NCBI GenBank assembly: GCA_015143295.1
Contig: CM026551.1
Location: 14,619,827-14,683,826 of the forward strand
Direction of reading: 5' to 3'
From: Tetracentron sinense
Lineage: Eukaryota > Streptophyta > Magnoliopsida > Trochodendrales > Trochodendraceae
DNA: 64,000 bases
A program made the translations under genes and the position numbers. Of the stretch, positions 47,471-57,724 are shown in pieces (position 1 is the stretch's first letter; the number at the start of each line of letters is the position of its first letter). The notes under the pieces were generated by a model. That model saw only the letters and a program-made list of their open reading frames with translations. It was not told the origin of the DNA and made no database searches.

Positions 47471-48434
47471 TACCACATTGAGCTTCGTGCCAACTCGAAT
47501 GGTGTGGGTTTAAGAATTGAATAAAGTGATACATTATAAGTGAGCTAGACATATTGACAATAATGTGGTCAACTCATGTGAACGTGGTATATAGATTGAT
47601 ACATATGTATGTACATCTGTTAGCTAACTTTAATATAGTTTTGGAAAGGATTTGGAGCCATTGGCCCACACAATGTAATTTTTCTTGGCATCTTTGCGAT
47701 TCTTTTGAAGTCAAAAATTTGCCAAGTGAATTGATGACTAAAATCATTGGTTTTTCAATATTTGTGATTATTAGAAAAGAGTATCCCTCACTATAACGAA
47801 AGCTATATATAAGGGGTGAAAATTCATGTATGAGTCCTTAATTCTCACAAGTCCTTAGGCCTGATTTAAAAGGTATTTTAATGTTACGTTCTCAGATTCT
47901 TATTTAGTTTTTATTTGGTTTTTTTTGAAGTGGACCAGATAACTGGAAAAAGATTTCTTGTTTGAACAGCAAGTTTCTCTTCAAGGACTATTACTAATGT
48001 TTATTTGATAGCTTATGCTCATAGTTTTGTAATGGCAATAATGTGTGCATAGTGCATATGCATGGGGTATTCACTCCACTACCTCACAATTCTTTGGTTC
48101 CTATTGTCGGAACTCATGCATTCTCCTTTGTTTTAAAATTTTTGAGTACCAGATTACCACTGAACAAAAAGAAAAAAGAGCAGTGAAACAATAGCACTTT
48201 GTGATTGTTACCTTTTAAATTTTAACAAAGTTGATTTCCTGAGAATATTATATCTTAATGGTAAACTTTTGCTTACTGTTATTTTTCAGTTACCAAAAAT
48301 CATACCTGAGAAGCTTTTGATGCTTCATGAATTTTTTTTTGGTTTATCTGGTTAGACATGAATATTTTTAATCTTTGTCAAGCATCTTCTAGTCTCTTAT
48401 GTTGACTTTTGTCCTTTTTACCAACATGATTCAG

Positions 48435-48525
48435 GTCCCACAATTTCTTTTGGACTATATGTGGGATAAGGGTAAGGCATGTAAGATTGTTTGCACTCAA
48501 CCCCGACGCATATCAGCAACATCAG
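48435..48525 (+). CDS. DExH6: Helicase exon 6 (motif Ia)
   Basis: It reads VPQFLLDYMWDKGKACKIVC and then TQPRRISATS, motif Ia. Acceptor GATTCAG, donor CAG|GTGCGT. Confidence 0.88.
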
Positions 48526-48647
48526 GTGCGTGCTACCTGTCTTACCCTGTGAAGCTCATAGTTATTTGATTTGTTTTTCTTTTTTTCTTCCTTTCCCATT
48601 CAGCCATACACAAGTATCTACTCATGTTGGAGAATTATTGTTTATAG

Positions 48648-48706
48648 TTGCCGAGAGAATATCTTACGAAAGAGGAGAAAATGTTGGATCCACGGTTGGG
48701 TACAAC
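48648..48706 (+). CDS. DExH6: Helicase exon 7, with unusual 5' splice site
   Basis: Acceptor TTTATAG, then VAERISYERGENVGSTVGYN. The family continues directly into IRLES, which is exon 8, so the exon should end at 48706. The intron there starts GCATCA, a GC donor. If the nearby GT is used (TCT|GTAATT), the exon ends at 48715 and adds Ala-Ser-Ser; both keep the frame. Confidence 0.75.
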
Positions 48707-49349
48707 GCATCATCTGTAATTTAACTTGATATGATAATAATACATATTCTAAACTCCAAAACATATATAACCGTTTTGAACACAGAAACTGAGAAAACCA
48801 AGTGAACTCTTTTATTGCCTCTTAAAATGCCCTACTTCACACTATTGAACTGAATTTAGGGAAGAACTACAAAAAGGCATGGAAAGCATAAATTAGCAGC
48901 ACAACCTTTTGTTAATGTAGGGATAATCTGCTGCTTCTTGCATTTGCTGGTGTGACATTCATAGCTTGTCAATGCCTATATTTATGTTGAGGAACCATCA
49001 TGGTATACAGTCCTTTAATTTGTAATTTAGTGTACTGGTCCCTTATTCTAAGAATAATTTAAGGTGTATCTTTTGGAGAAGCCCTAATGAGGTCTTTTTT
49101 ATTTTCATTGAAAACTTTACAACTCTCCATAGGTTTGCACAATACATACTAGTATAATATATTATCTCAGTCACTGATTAAACTTGATAATCATATACAT
49201 TGGGTTTCAGTCTTTTATTAAATTTTACTTTTGATATTGATTTTTTCTCCTTTTTACAGTGTTCTCCAGCTATACAATATACTAACCTGATTTTTTCATA
49301 GTGTTTTCCAGGTATGTGGTATACTAACTTGATATCATTGAACCATTAG

Positions 49350-49511
49350 ATTCGGTTGGAGAGTAAATGTGGGAAGCACTCATCTATTATGTTTTGCACG
49401 AATGGGATTCTTTTGAGGGTGCTGGTTGGTAAAGGCACTGGTACGTCAATCAAAGACGCTTCAAATGAAATCCCGAAGGATGATGTTTTTGAAGTAACCC
49501 ATATTATTGTG
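49350..49511 (+). CDS. DExH6: Helicase exon 8 (up to motif II)
   Basis: It reads IRLESKCGKHSSIMFCTNGI, then LLRVLVGKGTG and, at the end, EVTHIIV. This is the RecA1 segment that runs up to the DEIH box. Acceptor CATTAG, donor GTG|GTAATA. Confidence 0.88.
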
Positions 49512-50865
49512 GTAATAGTCTTCTTGTTTGTATTACTTCTTAATTTGCTAGATTTCCTTCCGGATCCCAAAATGCCTTAACTAATCCAGGATTATCCTTT
49601 GCACTGCATTCATTACTTGGATTGATTTTTTTTTGCCATTGTTTTCCTCCACATACATGCCACTAGCTATGATTTTTCATGTCAATTGGAAGATAAATGT
49701 GCAGATTACACAGAATATTTAGGCAAATGACCGCTTAGGCGATTATTATTAAAAATCTGATATATGTAATATTATCATTGTTTAAGGATATAAAAATTTA
49801 TTTTATTTGATTATGGTAGTTTGGTAAACAAAAAAATATGTTATTTTATATGTTCTCATGTCTTTTACCATATAATATGTTAAAGCTTATATATCCAACC
49901 AAAAAATGTTTACAGATAAAAGAAGAAACAAGAGACGAATGGTGTTAAGTATGTTTCCCTGATATTAATTCGTCATCTCTCTTGCTCAATGGGTGGACCA
50001 ATTGGTCTATCTCTTTCTTTGTTTGTGGGTGTTTTTTGCATGGTTGTTAAAGGTGTTGCCAAAGTGACTAAGCATATAGTTGGGCTTGGCGGTCCAATAA
50101 CAAAAAAATATCTTTAAATGCCCAAAATTTCTTCTAAGACCCTCAAAACTCTCTTAAACCCATATTTAAAGGGGTCTTTTATAATTTAAATAAGTGCAGA
50201 CCCCATTATTATATAATTTACTTATTATTTGTTTCTTATTACTTTTTTTGAGTTTAATTGAAATAAGGAAGAAGGGGAAGTAAGAGGTACGACCTTTCCC
50301 TCTCTCCCTCTCCTCTCCCCTATTCGGTGTCACATTGATTGTCGGGCTATTTTTTTATTTTTTATTTAGTCATATACTCCCTCCTCTCTCTCTTTCTCTC
50401 TCCCTCTTGTTCAGCTGTCACTGTAGACTATTGTTTCTTTCTATTTTTTATCCCTCACAATTCTTGGCTCTCCCCCATTTGACAGTTATTGTAGACTTTG
50501 TTTTTTTTCTTCCGTTTTTTTATTCTCAACATTTGAAATTTCCTTTATTATTCATAGAATTGTCTCCAAGGATGATTCTATCAAAGTAAATCTTGACAAT
50601 GCAATTTTTGCAATTTTTGAATTGCAGTGCCCTTTATTCAAGTAAATGCATCCTACAGAGATCTTATATTGAGGGGATTTTTGTAGCAAAAATTTCATTA
50701 GGTGACGCCTCGAACGCCTCAGGCGTCCATAGGGTCTGTCGCCTTGACAACCATGAACCCAAGTAAGATATAATCCAGATGGGAAAGAGGAAAAAAAAAC
50801 TTGCATTGTTCTCTTTCTTCCTCAAAATTAGAAAAATATTTGAGGTTTAAATGTTTAATTTAGGT

Positions 50866-52133
50866 CATGGTTCAAAATACCGGTTTTGGGTGCCATACCA
50901 ATAAGTCGAATAGGATACATATCACTTTATTGGTTGGATACGGTGAAAAAATAGAATATGCTAAGAAGCGCATGGATATGCAAGGAAAAACTTCAATACT
51001 GTACATAAAATATCTTTTAATGCAAATATAAGCTAAAAAAAACTAAATGAAGCCCCAACTACATTTATACCCATTCATCTAAGAGTTAAGAATTTTATAA
51101 GTTAAAAAAGGCAATCATGCTGATAAAAAATTAGGAAAATAAAAACAATAGTCACTTAGCCAAGTATATGCAATACAATATAGATATTAAAACTTTTCAT
51201 TCAATGAATTAAATAAGAATGTATTAGATTACAATAATAAATTATAAGCTTGAATGTAAGTCTTTTTAGCTGGTAGTTTCTTAAGGAGGGATGCGAAGAT
51301 CTTCCTTAGCCTAGAAAGCCAGTCTTCTTTGGAACCCGTCAATCCATCTTTAAGTAAGAGTTGAAAGATCTAGCCCGTAGTCCCAATTTGGGGCGTAGCC
51401 CAGAACACCAGTGAGCATAGCAGGTCCAGACCAATTGACTTGACTGACATAGCCTTGTTGAATGTAAGTCTTTTTTATTCAATGAATTAAATAAAAATGT
51501 TTAGATTACAACCATAAATTATAAACTTGAATTTAAGTCTTTTTATGTTGGATTGTTATTCTATTAGTTAAGCTTTTGACCTTGTAGATGAAAATATTTT
51601 TGAATACTAAAATAAGACACTTTTTGCCGGACTTTTGAGTTTTAGTAATGTTTTGATATAGTAGAATTTATGAAATTTTAAGATTTGAGAAATACCTTAG
51701 CATTTGAAAGTTAAAATTTTGACCTTATCCCTAAAAAGCGGATTTTGTTCTTGAATTGGAAAATTGACTTTTTATTCTTCAGGAATTTGAACTAGATATT
51801 TTTTTTATTGAATTCAAATGGAGGGTATAACCTTATTTACATATAAATATTTTAAGTAAATGGACTATTTACTTAAATTATATTTATGTAAATAAGATGT
51901 GTGTAGTCCGTGCTCTGGCTTCTAGTGAGCACGTGACTTCTAGTGTAAATGGAAGAAAAAAATGGGTGCATGTTGTGCGTATTGGTATTGTATCGCCTGT
52001 ATCGGTTTGATACCACCGATACGACACTGATATAATGGATTTTTTTATTCCTACGTATCTATTTACTGGGTGGGTCAAACATTGGTAACTACTGGGTGGT
52101 ATTAGCCGATACTTAGCGATATTTTGAACCATG
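50866..52133 (+). mobile_element. hAT-like non-autonomous element, copy C (1,268 bp)
   Basis: The terminal inverted repeats CATGGTTCAAAATA (50866) and TATTTTGAACCATG (ending 52133) are perfect. The flanks ATTTAGGT and ATTGAGGT form an 8-bp target duplication with one mismatch, pointing to the hAT superfamily. No transposase frame is present. An internal duplication of about 75 bp (TATTCAATGAATTAAATAA..., at 51197 and 51477) surrounds about 215 bp of unrelated sequence. Confidence 0.75.
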
Positions 52134-52170
52134 ATTGAGGTAGAGTTATTATGTGATTAAGATTGTCATA

Positions 52171-52445
52171 TACTATAGCTTTCTCTTGATGGATCTCTTG
52201 AAGCAAAAAAAGAGAGTTGCCAAAACCAGGGTTGCTTTGTTCTATGATGGGCACTGCAATTAGTTAATAATTATTGCTGTATTTGAGTGCTGGAATGATG
52301 CAAAGGTTAATGGTCAAGAAGTGTGGTTATGTTCTTAGTACTTTGTACTTTTGAGCACCATGAGTATGTTGTTTGGTTTGCGGGAGCAGCTCCCTGATAA
52401 TCTGATCCAGAATATGCTTTTATCCAAATATGTATGCAGTTGTAG
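52171..52445 (+). pseudogene. Displaced copy of part of helicase exon 13 inside intron 8
   Basis: It aligns along its length with 56206-56490 on the same strand: AAAAAAAGAGAG, ATTTGAGTGCTGGA, GTCAAGAAG, AGCACCATGAGTATGTTG and TTTGGTTTGCG all match at the expected spacing. At the site of the first stop of the main copy it has CAA (52315-52317) where the main copy has TAA. Across the deletion site it has GTACTTTTGAGCACC and stays in frame. It has its own stop (TAG in place of the CAG of CSQYF). It starts about 30 bp after the hAT-like element. Confidence 0.8.
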
Positions 52446-52841
52446 ACAGGGCAGGGCCAATAATTTATTGTAAGGGGGCACATTATAGTTGATTGAAACT
52501 ATTAGTAATTATTGATGAATTTGTGCAGAATGATTAGGTTACGCCCCCCAATTTACTAAGTTTGTTGGTCATTTCATCCATATACTCATTTTGTACATAT
52601 CCTATAGGCATTGTTTCTCCTTGTTTACTGGAGCAACTGTCCCCTTGCCATATGGCTATGCCCTATTAAATAATTAAATAACATGGTATAAAAATATTAT
52701 TTGATTTCAATAATTTAGAGGTCTCCTTATGCAATGGTTATGCCCTATTAAACAATATATTTTTTTCAAACGTTCAGGGAGCAGTTGCCCCCTTGTCCAA
52801 TGACTATAGCCTATTAATTGATAAAAAGAAATAGTTAAAAG

Positions 52842-52877
<36 letters not shown>

Positions 52878-52904
52878 TTTAATGGGACAGCTGCCCTATG
52901 ACTA

Positions 52905-53133
52905 ATCCTGTAACCAAACTCCTTGGAGTCTAGTTACAACACAAAACCTTTTAACTCTAATTAACAAGTTTAACCATTAGAGTTAATATTTTTTTTCCTA
53001 AAAACCAAGGTTAGGTGGTTGAACCCTAAGGGTTAGTGAATCTTGATCACAGTTAAGAGGTATTAAAAAGGACACATGTTGACCTTTGGGTTGTAACTGG
53101 ACTCCAAGGAGTCCGTTTATAACAGTAGAGGAT
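52905..53133. mobile_element. Foldback MITE in intron 8
   Basis: The left end holds ACTCCTTGGAGTCTAGTTACAAC and the right end GTTGTAACTGGACTCCAAGGAGTC followed by GTAGAGGATT. The core is AAAACCAAGG with GGTTAGTGAATCTTGATCACAG. Confidence 0.7.
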
Positions 53134-53605
53134 TGTAAGTCCTTAGTAAAAAAACAAATCAAAAGCTGGGGGAGGCACCCACGTCCATGCCCCATGCTAT
53201 GCCTATATTTTTTTTATAAAAAAAATTCCTTTTTTTTCAATAGTTTAGGGGGGGGGGGGGGGGCACATGCCCTCCCTTGGTGGTTGTAGAGTGTGTGGAT
53301 GCAGGTTTACTTCATGGAGTCTTTGTGGCTGTTTTTATCTACTGGTTGGGCTCTTTAACTACCCTTCGGTTTGGTCTTTTCAATATAATGTGAAATGAAT
53401 GAATGAAAATTGTTTTCTTTGGGTTTGTTATGTCTATCATTAGCTTTATAGTTATTATGAAAATGAACCTTGAATTCTATTCTATTATAGTTTATTTTTG
53501 CCTGATTATCATGTATTTTACCATGTACTTACCGTATGCGGTTTGTTGTTTTCTTATGGATTGTAACTGGATATGACATTTGGTCATTATAATCGGACTT
53601 TGTAG

Positions 53606-53658
53606 GATGAAATTCATGAAAGGGATCACTTCTCTGATTTAATGCTGGCAATTCTCAA
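53606..53658 (+). CDS. DExH6: Helicase exon 9 (DEIH box, motif II)
   Basis: It reads DEIHERDHFSDLMLAIL plus two bases of the next codon; the DEIH variant is typical of the NIH type. Acceptor TTTGTAG, donor AA|GTAATT. Confidence 0.9.
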
Positions 53659-54050
53659 GTAATTGCTTTTAGAATTTAGAAAGAGTCAAGTTGTTTGGTT
53701 TGCTTTGTTTTACATGGAGAGGTATTCACAGACATGGATACAAGTTGTGATAAAGATTTGTAGTAGGCAAATTAATTCGCTTGGAACTGTTTTATTGTTT
53801 AACAGCAGACACATTTGGAATTATAAGATTGTCAGAGAATGTGTTTGTTGATCCTTCAGCGAGAGGCATCACTCTTTCTTTTAAAGAAGTTTCTATGTTT
53901 CTTTCTAAAAAGAAAGGTAGTTATTTCTTAAGGGAGTCTAAAGTGTAAACCATATAGTCATCGATAAAAAAAAAAAATGTAACCATATAGTCAGTTCTTT
54001 TTACATAGTATTTCCAAAATATTTCTCCTGATCATTTTCTCTATCTGCAG

Positions 54051-54084
54051 AGACATGCTCCCTTCATATCCTCATCTCCGTCTG
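54051..54084 (+). CDS. DExH6: Helicase exon 10
   Basis: A 34-nt exon (KDMLPSYPHLRL with the first codon split). Acceptor TCTGCAG, donor CTG|GTCAGT. Confidence 0.85.
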
Positions 54085-54365
54085 GTCAGTATAAATTTAA
54101 TCTTCTACTAACATCTAGGGGCGTGATCTCATGAGTTGACTAAGAGCATGGTTAGGCTTGTATTGGTCAACTCCCCTACCAAAGGGATGCTGACCAATAT
54201 GTAGTTGACTATGTCATGTATGCTGCCTTATGTCTACTTGGGAGAAACTTCCTTTCTAATTTATAGCAGTTTTCTAGTTCCATCTTTTGGAAACTTACTG
54301 TGAGTATTCCTCTACATTTTTACCAACTTTTAGTGGCTATTCTTACCATTTCTTTAACCTAACAG

Positions 54366-54455
54366 ATACTAATGAGTGCTACTATTGACGCTGAACGGTT
54401 TTCGCAATATTTTGGTGGCTGCCCAATTATCCGGGTCCCCGGGTTCACTTATCCT
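54366..54455 (+). CDS. DExH6: Helicase exon 11 (motif III, SAT)
   Basis: It reads [20 protein letters not shown] and then [11 protein letters not shown] couples ATP hydrolysis to unwinding. Acceptor TAACAG, donor CCT|GTAAAA. Confidence 0.9.
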
Positions 54456-54549
54456 GTAAAAACTTTATATATGAGATTCTGTGGTATCACAATTCATCTC
54501 TTTAGTTGGTTTATTGTTTGTTTGTAATTTTGTAGCATTCTTGCTTCAG

Positions 54550-55554
54550 GTCAAGACTTTATATTTGGAGGATGTTCTTTCTATCCTAGAATCAACAGAA
54601 GATAATCATCTTGATTCTGTTGCTTTATGTGACACAGTGGAAGACACTGAGTTGACAGAGGAGTATAGACTTGCCCTAGATGAAGCTATTAACGTTGCAT
54701 GGTCAACTGATGAGTTTGATCGCCTACTAGAATTAGTCTCCCCAGAGGCATCTCCAAAGGTTTTCAATTACCAGCATTCTTTGACTGGAGCATCGCCATT
54801 GATGGTGTTTGCTGGAAAAGGTAGAGTTGCTGATGTTTGCATGCTCATCTCATTTGGTGTGGACTTACATCTCCGTGCCAAGGATGGAACAACTGCTTTG
54901 GAGTGGGCTGCACGAGAAAATCAGGGAGAAGTTGCTGAAATAATTAAAAATCACATGGAGACTGCCATTTCCAACTCTGCGGAAGAACAACTGCTACTTG
55001 ACAAGTATCTAGCAAGTAACAATCCTGAACTTGTTAATACTGTTATCATAGTGCGGTTATTAAGGAAAATATGTATTGATTCCAAGGAAGGCGCTATCCT
55101 TGTTTTCCTCCCGGGATGGGATGATATAAATAAAACCCGAGAGAAATTACTTGCTTCCCCATTTTTCAAAGATTCCTCAAAGTTTTTGATAATATCTCTT
55201 CATTCTATGGTTCCATCTGTGGAGCAGAAAAAGGTTTTCAAACGCCCACCACCGGGTAGCCGCAAAATCATTCTTTCCACTAATATTGCCGAGACTGCAG
55301 TTACCATTGATGATGTTGTTTATGTTATAGACAGCGGTCGGATGAAAGAAAAAAGTTATGATTCTTATAATAATGTATCAACGCTCTATTCTTCGTGGGT
55401 TTCGCTAGCCAGTGCAAAGCAGCGAGAGGGACATGCAGGCCGCTGCCAATCAGGAATCTGTTTTCATCTCTACTCAAAAACTCGAGCTGCATCTCTGCTG
55501 CATTTCCAAGTTCCTGAAATCAAGCGGATGCCAATTGAGGAGCTTTGCTTGCAG
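54550..55554 (+). CDS. DExH6: Helicase exon 12 (ankyrin repeats and helicase C)
   Basis: 335 uninterrupted codons. An acidic insert comes first, then two ankyrin repeats (GASPLMVFAGKGRVADVCML, DGTTALEWAARENQGEVAEI). RecA2 follows with GAILVFLPGWDDINKTR (motif IV side), STNIAETAVTIDDVVYVIDSG (motif V) and AKQREGHAGRCQSG (motif VI). The His codon CAT at 55432-55434 replaces the Arg expected in QRxGRAGR. It ends EELCLQ before GTATGC. Confidence 0.9.
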
Positions 55555-55952
55555 GTATGCATTAACTGGTTTTCCTCTTTTATATTTCTACTAGTTTTGA
55601 GCCTGCACAAATATCAATACATAACTTTTTTGGATAAGGGAATTCTCTGGGGGTTTGAATCCTTTTACTCTATTCAAGTCAGTAATGAAATTTTAGTATC
55701 AGTAATAAGGTGAATGTTTTGTTTACCTAATTATAAAAATCAAATGGCCTTTAAGTCTGATGATATCTTTCCCAAATTTTTTCTGAGAAATTGAAACATT
55801 CAGTTTCTTAAGATGTCTCATAAATAGGCTAGCGTGAATCTTAAAAAAAATATCATTAATTGAAAATTTTGGAAGAAGTATTGCATGATTGCTGAATATA
55901 TTGGAGATGTTTATGTGGCATTGTCTTTCTTAATTATATTTCCAACTGATAG

Positions 55953-57025
55953 ATGAAGCTGCTTGATCCAAATTGCAAAATAGTAGATTTCTTACAGAAA
56001 ACGTTGGACTCTCCAGTTACCCAAACCATACACAATGCTATTGTACTTCTTCAAGAAATTGGGGGCTTGTCAGTTGATGAGATGCTTACAGAACTTGGGG
56101 AGAAGCTGGCTTCTCTACCAGTACATCCATCAACAAGCAAGATGCTTTTATTTTCTATATTGATGAACTGCCTCGACCCAGCCTTGACTCTAGCATGTGC
56201 CTCTGACTATAAAGATCCATTTATTCTGTCCATGGTCCCAGAAAAAAAGAAGAGAGCTGCGGCTGCTAAAGCCGAGCTTGCTTCATTATATGGTGGGCAC
56301 AGTGATCAGTTAATGGTAATAGCAGCATTTGAGTGCTGGAGGCGTGCAAAGGATATGGGTTAAGAAGCACGGTTCTGTTCTCAGTATTTTGTCTCTTCAG
56401 CACCATGCGTATGTTGTTTGGTTTGCGTAAGCAGCTCCAGAGTGAGCTGATCAGAAATGGGTTCATCCCAGAAGATGTATCTAGTTGTAGCCTGAATGCT
56501 CAAGACCCAGGTATACTTCACGCAGTCCTCATGGCTGGTTTGTATCCAATGGTGGGGAGGTTGCATCCAAAAGGAAAAAGAGCTCTTGTGGAGACTCCTA
56601 GTAGTGCTTAGGTTCTATTGCAGCCTCAATCCCTTAACTCTAAATGGCAAGTTAATAAATCTAATAGTCTCCCTCTTGTCATACATGAGGAAATTACCAA
56701 AGGGGATAGGGGTATATACATTCGGAACTGTACTGTTGTGGGACCATACCCTTTACTGCTGCTTGCTAAAGAGATGGCTGTTGCTCCTGCAAAGGATAAT
56801 GAAGATGAAGAGAGTGATGGAGATTTGGATGCATCCGGAAGTGATGAAGAAGGAATGGAAATGCACACTTCATCTGGTGGACAATGTGGAGAACAAATCT
56901 TGTCTTGTCCTGATAACACTGTTTCTGTTGTTGTTGATCGGTGGATTAGATTCGAGTCAACGGCACTTGATGCTGCATGGATTTACTGCTTAAGAGAACG
57001 ATTATCTGCAGCAATCTTATTCAAA
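55953..57025 (+). CDS. DExH6: Helicase exon 13 (HA2 and OB-like region), with three lesions
   Basis: Acceptor ACTGATAG. MKLLDPNCKIVDFLQK opens the HA2 domain, which reads cleanly to WRRAKDMG. There TAA (56361) stops it. EARFCSQYFVSS follows in the same frame. A 1-nt deletion then moves the frame to STMRMLFGLRKQLQSEL...GLYPMVGRLHP, which meets TAG at 56609 where the family has Lys. The same frame resumes with HEEITKGDRGIYIRNCTVVG and an acidic stretch, ending AAILFK|GTAAGT. Confidence 0.85.
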
Positions 57026-57724
57026 GTAAGTGTCTTTATTGTTTTTACTTTGGGGTTTAACAAAGTGTAACACCCACACACGACATATTTATATTTGTCT
57101 ACACATTATATATAAATATTTATTGAAGTTCATGTTGGTGTGGTATTAATGTTATATTTTCTGAAATTGAAGTTAAATTTAATGTGGCTGATTTACCTTC
57201 TTTTACAATCAGTTTAGCTACGGCACCCACTGCTATAGCTAATTCTCCATCCTTTCCAAGTTTTGATTTATTATATGTGAAACTTATAAATATAAGGGTG
57301 TGAGATTGCAACCGTAATTTCCCAAACCAAGTTTGTGGGCTGTTTGTGTAAAGCCTTGTTTCAGAAGTACTATACACTCTTAAAATGTGCAGATTTAATT
57401 AAGGATGCGTTCTCTGGAGAAGATGGTTTACACTTGCACCGTAGTATTTCAACTCAAATAGAGATATTGTTGTTTTGAGCACCCCAAAAGGAGAATGTAT
57501 CAGCCTCTCAAATTGTTCATCTCATTTTAAACATTCTCCTCAAACATTTCACAATTTAGCAGTGATATAAATATACCACGGGCTCTAGGGGCTATCAATC
57601 TGCCATCTTTGTTGAGAACTACAGCTAAATCTCATGGTTTTCAGCTCTGTTCATTTGCCTTTGATTCTGGATGGCCTGATCTATTATGTATACTTTATTT
57701 TCCTCAATTTGTTCTATTTTGCAG

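Larger units (their letters stand above)
43451..48434 (+). other. Helicase intron 5, 5.0 kb of nested transposons
   Basis: It holds an inverted gypsy RT relic, a rearranged hAT-like element, a Helitron-like insertion with a minisatellite and an (AT)n at 46830-46849. The last kilobase before the acceptor looks like original intron. Confidence 0.7.
49512..53605 (+). other. Helicase intron 8, 4.1 kb
   Basis: It carries the best hAT-like copy (50866-52133), the displaced helicase fragment (52171-52445), the GAGCC...GCCCC dispersed repeat, an (AT)n at 52842-52868, a foldback MITE (52905-53133) and a G16 run at 53248-53263. Confidence 0.7.

Noticed and set aside
56359-56400. A short intron that would remove the first stop and the frameshift of exon 13
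   Set aside because: It would be about 41 bp, below the usual plant minimum, and would delete conserved EARFCSQYF residues that are present in the sequence.
56626-56919. 97-residue minus-strand frame opposite exon 13
   Set aside because: Shadow of the helicase coding strand, which has clear family similarity.
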